Source of the DNA: Bremia lactucae
Taxonomy: Eukaryota > Oomycota > Peronosporomycetes > Peronosporales > Peronosporaceae
Assembly (NCBI RefSeq): GCF_004359215.1
Contig: NC_090613.1
Location: 6,127,092-6,191,091, forward strand
Reading direction: 5' to 3'
Length of the DNA: 64,000 nucleotides
Position numbers and translations under genes: made by a program. A model generated the notes under the pieces. The model made no database searches, had not been told where the DNA came from, and saw only the letters and a program-made list of their open reading frames with translations. Within the stretch, counting starts at the first letter, position 1. Every line of letters begins with the position of its first letter. This document shows positions 1-11,397 of this stretch, in pieces.

Positions 1-432
1 TTGTGGTGGGCGCGTTAGCGACCTCACCCAACACACTAAGAACTCTGGTTAAGTGTCGTCACGGGAGCAGTAATCCGTCTCCTCGTGCGCACTTACCAAG
101 TAGGAAGTAGTTTTCAGACTGATTTATATTTAATAGAATTAAATACGAAGACCTATTTTTACCAATTAAAATGATATCTCTATAGATAACATTTAATGTG
201 TATTGCGAGCGTATCTTTATAGATACCTCGCGTAACGGATGACGCTGGGCGTCATCCCTCCTAATGTGAATGCACCCATGTGCATCACATCCACAAGGGT
301 TGGTCACAAATGTGCACCACGCCCGAGTGTTGGGTCTAATTACTATTATTTAGTAATTAACCATCCTTTTTAATAACACCAAGTGTACTTAACGGGGACT
401 GTGTAACATAGGGGCAACTTTAGCCCGTCACA
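1..432 (-). repeat. Family A LTR (3' LTR of a minus-strand element), cut by window start
   Basis: This segment matches, in reverse complement, the 529-bp LTR at 56478-57006. It ends in the complement of the LTR start (TGTAACGGGC type, here with one change). The next ~110 bp also match the leader found beside other family A LTRs. The first ~100 bp of the LTR lie outside the window. It is read as the 3' LTR of a minus-strand A element whose body has been replaced by family C pol at about 543. Confidence 0.85.
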
Positions 433-540
433 CCACCCCCCTCTTTAAGAACGAATTTACATTTTTAAATTCGTCAAATAGGAGAGAGGAACTGCGAGCA
501 GCTTTACGCGCCGCTAGTTCACTCGATCACTCACAAGTAC
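433..540 (+). other. Remnant of the family A leader upstream of the antisense ORF
   Basis: It matches 63622-63745 and the reverse complement of 56346-56477, including the TTTACGCGCCGC block, then stops matching near 540. In other copies the MPPK antisense ORF begins just downstream. Here the ORF is absent and the sequence changes directly into family C reverse transcriptase. Confidence 0.7.
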
Positions 541-542
541 TT

Positions 543-1195
543 GCGATCAAAAAATTCGTTACCGATCGATGAAATGCGGACCCTGTAAGGAGTCAACCTC
601 CCCACATAGCTCTCCGCCCTTCTGTGTGTGAAAGGCCACAGGAGGGTTGCGGATGGTGCACGCAATCAATAAGTGAATGCTGCAACGGTACCGGCTCAAA
701 CGCTGATACCTAGGAAAGACGTAATCATAGGTGGTATGTCTAAGAGTACCATCTTTTCGTCTATGGATCTGATGGATGGATTTTATTAGATCCTAATGCG
801 AAAAAAAAGACATCCAGTACACAGAAGTGATCACTCCCAGTGGAGTGCTCTTGGAATGGCTAGTCATGCAATAGGGGCTTAGTAACACCACTGCAACATT
901 CAATAGATGCGTAAAGAATCTGTTGAGACCGGTGCGAGAATTTGCACCGAGTTATTTTGACGATGTATTCGTCCATAGCCGGGCTATGGACACAAAGACG
1001 GACGTGGAAGTTCATAAAACTCACGTTCGTCAGGCTCTTGAAAGCATAAGTTGCACGCAAATATCAAGAGATGTATATTCGCTGCAAGCGAGATTACCGC
1101 TTCTTAAGTGCATCTTCAGTAAACACGGCGTGCGCCCTGATCCCGAAAAAATCAAGGCAATTACCGACTGGCCTGTGCCAGTCGGTGTATAGGGA
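543..1195 (+). pseudogene. Family C Ty3/gypsy reverse transcriptase remnant
   Basis: Translation with frame corrections gives a Ty3/gypsy RT: the FCVRKATGGWR-like region, the PRKD region, MDLMDGFY, LWEWLVMPQGLS, then the catalytic block SYFDDVFVHSRAM (FDD box) at about 945-990 and CIFSKHGVRPDPEK near 1110. Stops and frameshifts are spread throughout, so no product is expected. The N-terminal part of pol, the protease and gag are missing because sequence upstream of 543 is a family A leader. This is the start of element C1, which continues to the LTR at 5388. Confidence 0.9.
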
Positions 1196-1795
1196 CTTTA
1201 TAAGTTCATCGGCTTAGCAGCGTTCTAACCTAAAAACTTCAGCAAATTTGTCGTATGACAGTACATATTTCTTATTAGTTGAGAAAATCTGTAAAGTGGT
1301 CATGGATCACTGATTGTCAGCGCTCCTGTAAAGGTATTAAGCAAAGCTTGATGCAATCGCCAATCCTGGCGATTGCGGACCAATTCCGACCAATTCATGT
1401 GGTCTGTGACGCAAGCGGCTGTGCGATAAGGCAATATGACACAGAAGGTGCAGAGCGCGTCGTCTGTTATCTATCGCATCAGCCTTAACCAGCTGAACGC
1501 GATTATTTAGAACATGACAAAGAGCTTTTTGCCATGAAATAAGCACTGGCAATGGTTAGGGTCTATCTCTTGTGGGATAGACGCTCATTGATTATACGGA
1601 TTATGCGTCTTTACGCACGGCCGTAAACAGCCCACACTTCTCGCAAAGAATAGCGAAGTTGCTAATCTTCTTCGCGGAGTATAATTTCTTCGTTGAATAT
1701 AAACCACGAAAACTTGATGTCGTCGCTGATGCGTTATCGCGTCAACCCGATTTCGAGTCGGCTGTGCATTCCAACAGTTAAAATAATCCCACTGT
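1196..1795 (+). pseudogene. Family C RNase H remnant
   Basis: It continues the RT above. The RNase H fold is recognised from HVVCDASG (first catalytic Asp), CYLSHQ, the KELFAMK block, and the end KLDVVADALSRQPDF just before the linker to integrase. Several stops and a short deletion break the frame around 1560-1660. In Ty3/gypsy elements this domain removes RNA from the RNA-DNA hybrid during reverse transcription; here it is dead. Confidence 0.87.
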
Positions 1796-1949
1796 TGCAA
1801 GACTCACTACGGGTGTTCCGTCATCAATTTGTTTGAAGACATAAAGAAAGCCTACACAGAAGATAATTTTTTTACTTTTTAATTGGATCATCTGATGAAT
1901 CCATCTAATAAATCTTTCAAAGATTTAACGACTTTATATCGATCGTCAT

Positions 1950-2700
1950 CCGATCGATGCACAACTCGAAACGGCTTACTGTAATAAATAGTCGTTGCCG
2001 GCGATACTCACGTGTCGTCGTCCCTACTCACAATGATTTGCGTCTGCGCATTATGTATGAGTGTCACGATGCACCAACAAGTGGGCATCGTGGACGTGAG
2101 AAAACTTATCTCACAGAAAGTCGCGACTTTTACTGGCCCCGCCAGTATCAGTTCGTGTGAAAGTACATTCGTGCTTGCGAGGTGTGGCAACGGGTAGAGC
2201 CTAGCTTTTTATCCCGTGCACCTCTTTAACCTCTATCACTCCCGGTAGTTTGCTGGCAGTCCGTTTCTATGGACTTCATCTTCCCATTTCCCGAAGACGA
2301 TCACAAAAACAATGGAATCCGTGTTTTTTGTAGACAGGTTCTGCAAGATGGTACATCTTGCAGCTGCACCAGGGTCAACCACGGCTCCGGGCTGCGCCCG
2401 TGTCTTTATCGACACGGTATTCAGACTCCACGGTTTACCCCGTGAACTGGTCTCAGAACGAGATCCACGATTCACGGCGGAGTTTTGGCAATCTGTGTTC
2501 CGAGAGATCGGAACACGGCTGACTTTCACAACTTCTGATCACCCGAAGATAGATGGTCAGACGGAACGCGAAAATCGCGTCCTCGAAAAGATACTTCGAG
2601 GTTACTTCCAATCGTATCCGAATTGAAGCGGGGTTTTACCGATGGTCGAATTTACCATCACTAATTCGGCGCGTGCGTCTATAAAGCATACTCACCCAAT
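1950..2700 (+). pseudogene. Family C integrase remnant (H2C2 finger and core)
   Basis: The H2C2 zinc-binding segment is visible at 1990-2190 (YECHDAPTSGHRGREKT, then RDFYW and a C-x2-C-like pair). The catalytic core is at 2270-2630: FVDRFCKMVHLAA with the first Asp, SERDPRFTAEFWQ with the second Asp, and TDGQTER with the Glu region. A 104-residue piece (2312-2626) is still open. The next bases encode a mutated MVEFTINNS block. Stops near 2160 and 2627 break it. It joins the RNase H remnant upstream and a decayed linker downstream. Confidence 0.9.
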
Positions 2701-3560
2701 TAGAGGGATCCTATAGTTTGAGGGGGGAGGGGGTTGGACTAGCAAAACCAACTCTGGCTCATGCTCATCACGCGTCGAAATAACCAACGACACGACTGAT
2801 GTCGATGTCGAAGCAATAGACAAAAGTAACGAAAGGTTTAATGGCAGTGCGCACAAAGCGCACTGAAAAGACAAAACAAATGAGTCAGCAGACGAATTTC
2901 TGCTGGCTTGAGAATCAGTAGTCAGTTTCGCACAGCATTCCATTGCTAACGCAGTGGACCGGCAGAAACGAAACGTAGACAAATATGGAATAGAAAATGT
3001 TCTTTCACTTAAAATCAATGCTCTAATACTACTGTCTACGGTAAATTTACCTAAGCATTAAATTACTATGTGGGAAATTGTAAACGGCTATCCAAGTTCA
3101 TTGGGCCTTTCCGTGTGCTGCATCGCTGAGGCAATGCGTACACAATAGATTGTCACGAAGGATGCGAACGCATCCTACGTTTAACGTTGGTCGACTCCGC
3201 TCGTATTATCAGTACGCGGTTTCTTCCGCAGACGGATCTGACCACCTCTTTCAAGAACCCCCAAAAGATTCTTGTGATCACGAACCAGACTCTGAAGTTG
3301 ATTCTTGATATTCTCATGCCGAATTCGAAGTTCCTCGAAATTGCGACTAGCTGACGATAACTTGTCACGAAGAGCGTGATACTTCTATTCTTGCTCCAAC
3401 ATAGAGTACGCACTCTTCAAACGGTCTTCCGAACGTTCTATACTGTGAGTCTGCACCGTCTGTTTCCAATAGGTGGCGCTTACCGCGCTCGTGACCAAGA
3501 TCCTTCTTTAATACATGGAAGTAGTGGTCGAGTTTGTCGATCTTTAACTCTGATTCCTAC
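2701..3560 (+). pseudogene. Decayed integrase C-terminal linker of element C1
   Basis: No clear domain is readable, but position between the integrase core and the chromodomain implies the integrase C-terminal region. Short matches to the expected HKVFIGPFRVL-type block occur near 3095-3125. The rest is full of stops in all plus frames. Open frames on the minus strand here have no recognisable content. Confidence 0.55.
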
Positions 3561-3574
3561 ACACGGCTCAGATC

Positions 3575-3835
3575 TAATTTTCCTCCTCCACCACAACCAT
3601 TGGTGAATATCCACGGTTGTCAACGTCTCCTTGTGGAACGTATTTTAAATCACCGTGACGCGAAGGAGCCGAGAACGAGTAATCTTTTTCGCTGGCGCAG
3701 TCATTTACCTTCGCATGACAGCTGGGAACCTCGTTCACAGCTTGTTGTTGACGTTGAGGGTCTCGTCCGTCAATATGACGAGACCCATCCTATGGATCAG
3801 AAGGTCATTAGAAAAAACGCGCGCCTCTAGCGCAT
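3575..3835 (+). pseudogene. Family C chromodomain remnant
   Basis: The segment encodes a chromodomain at the C-terminus of integrase: VERILNHRD, then a FRWR...PSHDSWEPRSQL block with the aromatic and W-E-P signature, and a final helix like GLVRQYDETH. The same region occurs at 60880-61100. Chromodomains target integration of chromoviruses to particular chromatin. Both strands are open in part of this segment, because an antisense ORF runs through from 4049. Confidence 0.85.
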
Positions 3836-4890
3836 TAAAATCGATTGAAAACGTGAATCGCATCGCGCGTCTCGATAGATATGCGGGCCCTTCCCTATGG
3901 CGAAAAAAGGCAATAAACATCCCCTTTAACCTGTTTCGTGTTGTCGACACAACACGGACAGGGACCACCCCACGAGAGGCATGGAAGCCCTGCCTAACCA
4001 GACAAACGATGCACTTTAAATCCTGTACCGGTTGAAGTTCATTTTTCAACTTAACGAAACCGCGTTAACTCTGTGAAGCTAGGCTTCGCGTTCAATGTCT
4101 TTGAAATTGCGAAGGAACGCATTTCAGGCTTGCATCAACGAGCGTTTATCTCTCTTGGTGTTGCCACTATTCCATCGATGCTTAAAAAAGCACCGAGATA
4201 AAAATCTTCCTCAGCACGAAAGTTTTTCACGCCGGAATCCAGGCCATAAAGCTTTGTCGCAATAAATAAAGCATAGGAGTAGTCTCTTCGGGCAAGCTAC
4301 CAACTAGCCTGTTGGGCAAAAGTCACGGCTTCTTCTAAAGGGAATGACGAGACATTTTACTGTCTGCAATCCACTGAGTCGTACCCAATGAAACAGGGGT
4401 ATTACAAGAGCTTTATTTACGATGGCTTACGCCATCGTCATCACTAAGCACAGGGATAAGTGCGGGTGACGGCTCGGGAGACGGTGCTGGCGATGAGGAA
4501 TCCTCCTCATCGTCGGAATCAAACATGCTATAGCGAACGCTATTAGCACGTCTATCCGATTGATCCCCCTCATTCGAAGGCTCATAGTCAGCCACCTCAC
4601 GACGTTCAGGTGACTGTTCTGCTCTCCCCGAGTCGGCCATTTCGTCCGACTCGCAGTCGTAGTCGACCGCCAAAGAGTGGTCGCACTCACGTAATTATTC
4701 ATCACGTGCACCCGCAACATCTAGTGTTGCGGGAGAAGATGATACTACGGCAGACAAAATATCTGCCGCAAGAGACAATTATGCGTCGCCCGCGGCTGCA
4801 TGTACCGCAGCTGAAGGTTCCGCACAATTCAACACCGCATGGACTCGTTAACCATTCGATAGAATTGAAAATTATGGTTCTGACCAATTA
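3735..4890 (-). pseudogene. Antisense ORF of family C, copy C1 (broken)
   Basis: On the minus strand, opposite to pol, a broken reading frame runs from about 4890 down to 3735. Its parts match the copy at 61139-62155: an Ala-rich start containing EPSAAVHAAAGDA, then ESDEMADSGRAEQSPERR, an acidic SMFDSDDEED and a Ser/Pro repeat SSPAPSPEPSPALIPV, and near 4049 a KNELQPVQDLKC block. Two stops and frameshifts interrupt it. Its C-terminal end overlaps the sense chromodomain. I recognise no known family. It lies between pol and the 3' LTR, where families A and B also carry antisense ORFs. Confidence 0.6.
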
Positions 4891-4965
4891 ACATCGTTTA
4901 GGTGGTCTAATATTGAAGCTCTTTTCAATGACATTCAGAGTGATTGTCGTTTAAGGGTGGGGTGA

Positions 4966-5388
4966 TACAACGGGGTGTATCGCTACATGAAATTAAGACT
5001 CAAGGTTGTTGATTAATGTATTATCTAAAAGGTAAATAATAGTTGAAGAATATTTCTTTACATAGTAATATTCGGAAAGCTTATCCATTAATAGATATAG
5101 ACCATTATATCTACTTGCTCCGCGGTCCAGTCAGCACTGGACACGCGCAAAGTGAGAGACAGATAAGACTTTATTACATGTTTTGTATAGTACATAATGA
5201 AGGTAGTAGTTAATCGATAGAAACAGAACAATTAAACTTAATACAGTTCACTTTTAACCCTCTTTAAAGCAAGTGTTTTAAAGAGAATCTTCCTCTGCAC
5301 GTATAAGTGACGTGTGGCACCACTTGCCTTGAAGCATTGGAAAATACACTTGTACTGGAGCAATACAAGTCGAAAGTGCCCCGTTACA
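4966..5388 (+). repeat. Family C 3' LTR
   Basis: It begins with a mutated TGTAACGGGGTGTATC (here TACAACGGGG) and ends in GTGCCCCGTTACA. The body includes the ATTATATCTAC block, a CCGCGGTCCAGTCAGCACTGG block and a late TGTACTG...CAATACAAG motif. The same LTR is found at 27725-28155 and at 62271-63183 (interrupted). It is the 3' LTR of element C1. Confidence 0.85.
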
Positions 5389-5818
5389 ATTACCAAAATC
5401 CCTTTTAATGACTCTCAATATAATAATTATTCAGAAAAAGTTTGCTGCATCATGCATGACCATCACTTATGACACCAGAATGTTGCTGAGATCTTTGATT
5501 CCTTAATATTGATTCATAAAATAAATGGTTTTTTCGGCTACAGTATTTTTACTAGACCTTTGACTTGATATAGTAATATTACTAATCATTGCAGCTTGAG
5601 TAAGTGAATCTGACCAAGCTTATTTATAAAATCCTCCATAGCTTATGTTCTTAAGCCAATGTACAGCCGGATACGACATTTTAAGATGCATACAGGTAGT
5701 ATTTCCTATTTTTGACATTGAGCTAATGGGAGCCAACCCACAATTTCAAAAGTCGGCATTGTGGTGGCGATGTCTAATAGTCTTTCTTTGGCTCAAGGAG
5801 CAAGGTAGCTCCGCTACA
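5389..5818 (+). repeat. Candidate family B 5' LTR (only its 3' end recognisable)
   Basis: The last ~27 bases (5792-5818, ending GTAGCTCCGCTACA) match the end of the family B LTR at 10941-11397. The rest of this AT-rich stretch does not visibly resemble that LTR, so most of it may be unrelated sequence or strongly diverged. I see no gene in it. Confidence 0.4.
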
Positions 5819-6360
5819 CCTGGGAGCACTTGTAGTCAATTTAAGCCTGAGTTTTTTAGACTTATTGACTTCGAGATGGAGCAGGATGTACCTATTTGGC
5901 ATTGAAGCCGCCAAGTGGTCTTGGACCTGCCCTCCAAAGGAAGTCTCATCTGGCATAAAGGCTTCCAGAATTTCTGTCCCCTACAACATATTGTGATCGA
6001 TATGAGTTGGCCTGAATGAGGTTTGAAGCTTGCCAAAAGCAACACGTCGCGTCTTCGAAAATTCAGAAAATTGCGTACCAGACTCCGAGCCCAACGCTCG
6101 CCCTCTTATTGTCGATGTCCGTATATACAAGGGCAAAGAAGCATAAGTCTCCTTCTTTGGCTCAGAAAAATAAACATGGGTATAGCTTCGGCCATGGTCT
6201 AAATCGAGCAACAAAAGATGGCCCTAGCCATCTTCAAGATCTGTGGTAGAGCCAGTGCGTGGGTTCTCACATGTAGCACTTCCATAGACGCTGCATTTTC
6301 CACATGGAACTTGGGAGTTAACTCGCTTGTTTGCGCCGCCTAATCAGGCTAATCGCGTGC
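5819..6360 (+). other. Family B leader, no gene recognised
   Basis: The sequence lies between the family B LTR end and the first gag codons. Short ORFs exist on both strands but none resembles a known protein. It probably holds the primer-binding site and leader of the element, but I cannot identify either. Confidence 0.4.
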
Positions 6361-6960
6361 GATGAGTCAACGTACCCAAGCAGACTATAACCAGGAATTG
6401 AGAACTCTTATTGCTGCCATCGCCAGAAGTCGCTCTATTAATCATCTTATGGAAAGTGTTAAGTTGGTGTTGCCCGAACGAAGCTATATCTTCCCATCCA
6501 GCTACTTTCGAAGCAGCGGTTGACGTTGCGTTTAAACGCGGAATACGACTTTAAGTCTTCTCGCGTTCGTTCTTATGGAAATCAAATTATCCCCTAACAG
6601 ACCGGACCCCATAGAGCTTAGCCTAACTACGGGAGAGAAAGGCTCCAAGCTGTAGTAAAGCCATGTAACATCCGTAGATGTTATACGTAGGGGAGCGCTA
6701 AGCATTTACGCCCGACTTGTCCATTGCGAAATTCGCGCAGATCTCGAAAAAAATCGACAATCCCGACCTATACAATAGATCAGGTACGGTGCGACAAAAT
6801 GTGGGTACCTAGTAGGGGCGGGACGCCCTACTGAAGAATACCTATGCTCTATTGAACTTTTGGAGGCGAAAAAGTAATCAGGACCTAAGCTTTGGAGAGT
6901 CATGAAAACACCTTTGCTAGACAACAAAATCGCTATTAACGCGAATCAATAACCGAATCT
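6361..6960 (+). pseudogene. Family B gag remnant
   Basis: An ATG at 6361 opens MSQRTQADYNQELR, followed by IARSRSINHLME. After a frameshift, a gag-like block with TFEAAVDVA, YDFKSSRVRSYG appears near 6490-6590; this resembles the capsid part of oomycete gypsy gags. A GTAGGGGCGGGACGCCCTAC block at 6813-6832, close to one at 13459-13481 in family E, marks the end of gag. Frame breaks and stops are frequent. Confidence 0.6.
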
Positions 6961-6999
6961 GTCTGTGTGCTAGACGTTGGACTTAAAAATGTCTGATTT

Positions 7000-7780
7000 A
7001 ATGTACTCCGATGTTGCAAACACTAATTTTGAGCCCGGCTCTGTAAAAGAGGGTGGAACGGCACGTACTCCGTCAGTTAAACTCCTTGCGATAACGAATC
7101 ATTGAATGCTGAAAGCATTGTGGGCCATGAACCTAGTCATGGAGGGTGTGCTATTTCTGAGGCACGTCTAAGTCCACCGAGTGTGGTCGGCCTAGGTGGC
7201 ACCATATTGAGTGTCATTAAGTGACACTATTGGCGGTTCGCCAGGGCATTTATAGTCAAAAACCTCAAATGCACATAAAGTGACACGTAAGGGGTCGCTG
7301 GACAAGAGAGTTGAATTACCTAACTCCTTGTCGGATGTTGAATTAGACACCAGCTCTGGTATAGAACTAATCCAGGCTGAAAAGTTCGGGGGCGTGAATG
7401 TCCCGGCCTCTAGAAGGCGTATTGTCTCCACTCCAAGACAGGATGGACACGAAGCGTGTTTACCCTCACAAAGTGATATGAGTGAGCAATTACACACGCT
7501 TGTAAATGGTATAACCGGTAACATTGAGAGGAAAATTAGCCTTGCGACAACCCCTTCGTTACATGCTCTTTTAGAGCTAGACAAAATGTCTATTGATAAG
7601 TTTGACCGAGCCTTAAGGGATGGCGGCAAATCTGAGATGGTGGTAATCGACCAACGATTGATTTAAGCTCAACGCCACTTCTGGACGAAGCTGCTCAGAT
7701 GACACAAAAGCTACACTTAGTGCGTGGAGCGGGTCATCGATCCGTGAAGATCCTACGGGTCCAGTTTATCCTTGATTTTG
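7000..7780 (+). pseudogene. Family B protease/linker region of pol
   Basis: The largest open piece (7280-7666, 128 residues) begins MTRKGSLDKR and includes a long hydrophilic stretch. It lies directly upstream of the RT N-terminus in the position of the protease-RT linker of oomycete gypsy elements. No DTG/DSG catalytic motif is readable, so the protease itself is not demonstrated. The minus-strand frame opposite it (7192-7629) is regarded as a shadow. Confidence 0.45.
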
Positions 7781-7829
7781 GAATTACAAGATGTGGTATG
7801 CTCCAAATTCACCATCTGTTCTACCCCCC

Positions 7830-8640
7830 AATTGAGGCGTCCGTCATGAATATGACTTGGTTCCAGAAATCAATTACTGTGTCACAAGACAATGGCCTTT
7901 ACCAAGGAAGCTGTGTGACGTCATCGACGATTTCTTCCGTTCTAAGTACGGGCTGGAATGGTACGAGGGAGCAAATCTCCTCATTCGACACCGACAATTT
8001 GTGTCAAAAAAACCAAATGGTCAATGGCGCATTGTACTGCTTATACTAAGCTTGACGCTGTCACTATACCAGCACAAACCCCCACCTCTAGAAAGGATGT
8101 TCTTCAGAACATTATGGTAGGATGTACAATGTACAGCGCACTTGACTAACTCGATGATTATACCAACTGCTTGTACAAGCTAGCGACATCTTGCTTACAG
8201 CGGTTAGCACCCCAAGTGGTCTGCTATGGAAGTGGTTGATTATGCCACAAGGGTTTTCAACGCCCCGCAATATTTGATCGTCTAGTGACGCGAGTGTTCC
8301 GCCCTCATCGAGGTTATGCACAGACTTGTTTAAATCTGATATTATTGTCCATAATCGTGCGGAGAGAGTCAGTCGTATGTGGTGAACCATATAGACCATT
8401 TGAGAGCAGTGCTATAGTACATAAATTGTATGCTTATGCATCTAAGTGCATTACTGGCGCAGAAGAATCTTCTTTCTTAGGGTGCTATATTGGGAAGAGA
8501 GGCTTAAAGCGGATCCTGCTAAGGTAAAAGATATAGTGAATGGCCAGTTTCTAGAAACCAAAAGGATTTGCGTAAGTGGTCGAGTCACGCCAATTAATTC
8601 CACAAATATAGCGAAAATTACGTTGATATGCTAGGCCACT
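7830..8640 (+). pseudogene. Family B reverse transcriptase remnant
   Basis: It reads as RT after frame corrections: VPEINYCVTRQWPLPRK at 7858, the FVSKKPNGQWRIV block near 8010, ALD at 8140, a LLWKWLIMPQGFS-like block near 8230, the catalytic FDD region destroyed by a frameshift near 8320-8345, CITGAEESSFLGCYIGK near 8447 and ADPAKVKDIV near 8514. Several frames are used in turn, so the gene is dead. It is followed directly by RNase H. Confidence 0.88.
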
Positions 8641-9135
8641 TTTTAACCTTCTTGAAAAGGATACAGATTGTTGCTGGACTAGCATCGATAATGATGCTTC
8701 TAAGCAGTCTTATCCATGCCACAATTTTGGCTCCGCCAAATCCAAACAAGCCTTTCTATAGTTTCTTTTTTTTGAATAAAACCTTTGGTGGTGTCGCCTC
8801 TGTCGCATCGGATTTTGCCATCGGCAGTGCTCGGTTGCAAGCAGATGACGATGGTCTAGACAGCTTAAGCTGCGGAAGAAATACCCAGTTCGTGACAAAG
8901 AGTCACTTGCAAAAAAGAATACTCTTGTCAAATTCAGTTTGTTTGCTTGGCTCGAAGCCGTTTGTGATATTTTCATATCACGCGAATTTTCCACTGCGAC
9001 TAAGTCGCCCCATCCTTCACAAAGAACGGCTAGATGGTTTTCGTTTGTCGCCGAAAATTCGAGGTGAAACATAAGCCTGGCAAGCAGAGTGCTTTGGCTG
9101 ATGCGTTATCATGCAGGCCGGATTATGAGATCTCT
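8641..9135 (+). pseudogene. Family B RNase H remnant
   Basis: Recognisable blocks are PDPNKPF-like near 8735, ASDFAIGSARLQADDDG at 8803-8855 (with the catalytic Asp context), GSKPFVIF near 8950, SHLAQRMARWFSF-like degenerate sequence near 9010, and KFEVKHKPGKQSALADALS at 9056-9110. Frameshifts separate them. The final block ends in CRPDYEI, typical of the RNase H-integrase border. Confidence 0.86.
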
Positions 9136-9199
9136 TATATAAATACTATGGCGTCATCAATTACTGGATTAATCGGTTCCGCGTTCGCCAAGGATGAGC

Positions 9200-10110
9200 A
9201 CTGTGTGGCTCTGTAGGTTTATGTATGCGCGGATACTCCACGCATCTGAGTACCTCATGATGAGAATTTAAAGTATCGAATCGCCTATGAGGAGTATTAC
9301 ACTATTCTTGGTCGTCATCTCGACCGAGAATAGTTCTACGGCTCCGTGAGCCAAAATTATTGATGACCCAAGCTCTACAAATGGGTAAGCACCTGCGTTC
9401 GCGCATGCGAAACTTGCTAAAGGGTTAAGCCCTCGGCTCACGCAACTGCGCCACTAGGCCACAGTGTGTTTGGCGTCCATTAGCATAGGCTTTATGTTTG
9501 GCCTAACCAATGATTCGGATGGCAACAAAAGCCTTGTGGTCTTCATTGATCGATTGGTTAAAATGGCACATTTGGCGGCTATGCCAGATATCGTTGATGG
9601 TGAAGGTACATGAAAGCTGTTCATTGATCGCGTGTTTCGACAACACGGTTTGCCTGTGGCTATTGTCTCGGATAGAAACCCTCGATTCACGGGTAAATTC
9701 TAAAAATAAATCAGTTTTCTCAGTGCTTCGCACCAGATTGGACATGTCCACAGCGGACCATATGCGGAGCGATGGTCAAATTTGAATTTGTTAATCGCGT
9801 CATTGAATACTATCTGCGCAGTGTGTATGCTGAAGGACCAAGGGCTGGAGCACAATGCTCCCAGTAGTGGAGTTTGCGTTACATATAGCTGTACATTCTA
9901 CTATAGGCTATTATCCTTTCTACGTAAACGATCTCACACACCTACGCGTTCTATTACCGATATCACTACGTGGTTTAGAGCTTGGTGGGGGAGAATTAGC
10001 CAATAAGTTTGCTGATATCGCCCTTGTTACCGTTCGGAAAATTGTAAGCGATTCTCGCAACTCGATTCAGTGTCTCAAGACTGGCTAGACAATCCTCGTT
10101 TTGAGGCAGA
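9200..10110 (+). pseudogene. Family B integrase remnant
   Basis: The catalytic core is at 9490-9790: DSDGNKALVVFIDRLVKMAHLAA-like with the first Asp, IVSDRNPRFTGKF with the second Asp, and a TADH...SDGQ block. It continues with a LPVVEFALHIAVHSTIGYYPF region (9855-9920) and a RGLELGGGELANKFADI block (9973-10020). One stop follows GKF at 9702. The H2C2 finger is too decayed to place with confidence. No chromodomain is visible downstream. Confidence 0.88.
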
Positions 10111-10429
10111 TGCGCCGGACATAACAGACCTTGGCCTTGAGCTTTGCGGATTCAAAGCGAAACATTCGTTCAAACAAACATCAGCCACATCCGCAGACTC
10201 TCATATAGACTAGATTTTGGGGAGGCGACGAACCTGAAGGACCCACTTCTCAAGCGAACAATCGTTTTTGCTTTCTAATTCGTTTGAAAATAACACGATC
10301 GGGATTTCCCATGTTGAGGTCACCGAGGCACCACATGCCTGATAACGCAAATGCGTCAAATATTGATATCGCTTCATTACCTTTGGCGTAAGGTATCGCT
10401 CATGAAGAGCATTGTGAGTAGCCAGCACC

Positions 10430-10850
10430 GAGCTCTTACGGCGTCTTTACCTTGGGTCTAGAGATCCAGATGGACAAGCCGCGATCCGTAACCATTTGGG
10501 ATCGCTCTTTCACAATAAGTAGAGTGAATCGATATTCACTGTGAGCTTTCGCTTTCGCAAAGGCTGCAGCTTGACGACGAGCTTGCTCCTTTTTGAGGAT
10601 TTCCTTCTCTTGCTCTTCAGTCGGCCTCGGGGATCGGTGTAGCTAAAGCATCCGCAGCACCACGTTCTTGCGGATTCGGGGCCCGACGAGATTTGTCCAC
10701 ACGACGAGGCGTGTAGGGTCGACGCTCCTTTCCCTCATTCTCTGATAGAGTGTGACTTCCATAGTTTACCATCTTCTCATCGTTGAGGAAGGAGCTAAAA
10801 GTCGGTGGCATCCGCTTAGTTGTCATCCGATAAAGGAAAGCAAAATACAA
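10430..10850 (-). pseudogene. Antisense ORF of family B between integrase and 3' LTR
   Basis: On the strand opposite to pol, a hydrophilic frame starts at 10850 (MYFAFLYRMTTKRMPP) and is open to 10617. One frameshift later it continues as TEEQEKEILKKEQARRQAA, a strongly charged helix likely to form a coiled coil, and stops near 10432. The opposite (plus) reading has many stops. No family is recognised. The location, downstream of integrase and directly before the LTR, is the same as that of the antisense ORFs of families A and C. Confidence 0.5.
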
Positions 10851-10940
10851 CCAAATAGTTCGCTTTTAAATTCCAACCTTAAAGAGGAAATGAAGCGAAT
10901 GTTGCCACACAGTACCAACAGTCTGATGGGGAGGAATCAA

Positions 10941-11397
10941 TGTTGCACACTTCGGTTGGTGAACCGTTGTTTTAATACATTACTTTATGAGCAAAAAGAA
11001 CTTTTGTTCTATTTTAAGAAAGTTAACCACCAAAATCTCATTTTATAATGGGTAACATATGTACCAGCCACCAGATGTAAATCTGGTAGCCGAAATATAC
11101 TGTAAATTAGTAAGGGTAAGGGTAAGATTTTTGATTTTTGAGTAATTTCAATAAAATTTAGCGTCCCTCTTTTTCTATAAGCGTCTAGTGCTTTCCTAAG
11201 GCTTGATCTCCGAGAGAAAGAAGCCTAAGATATATGCTCTCGGACACTAGTTGTCACTTGATTTTCCAAAACCCTAAATCTCTTGAACTAGGATTCATTA
11301 AGCTCTACGAGCTTGTACAACTCACTGAGTTGGTAAACCTATTAGATCTAAAGAACTGAGTGACTCTCTGACTTGGGAGCGTGGTAGCTCCGCTACA
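10941..11397 (+). repeat. Family B 3' LTR
   Basis: It begins near TGTTGCACACTTCGG (family form TGTAATGGGGCACAATTCGG) and ends GTAGCTCCGCTACA. It is the reverse complement of the solo LTR at 62430-62906, sharing the GGGTAACATATG block, the GACACTAGTTGTCACTTG block and the terminal segment. Confidence 0.8.

Noticed and set aside
7192..7629. 145-codon minus-strand ORF as another antisense accessory gene
   Set aside because: It lies opposite the family B pol linker, not between pol and LTR, and no second copy supports it. It looks like a shadow of the plus frame.
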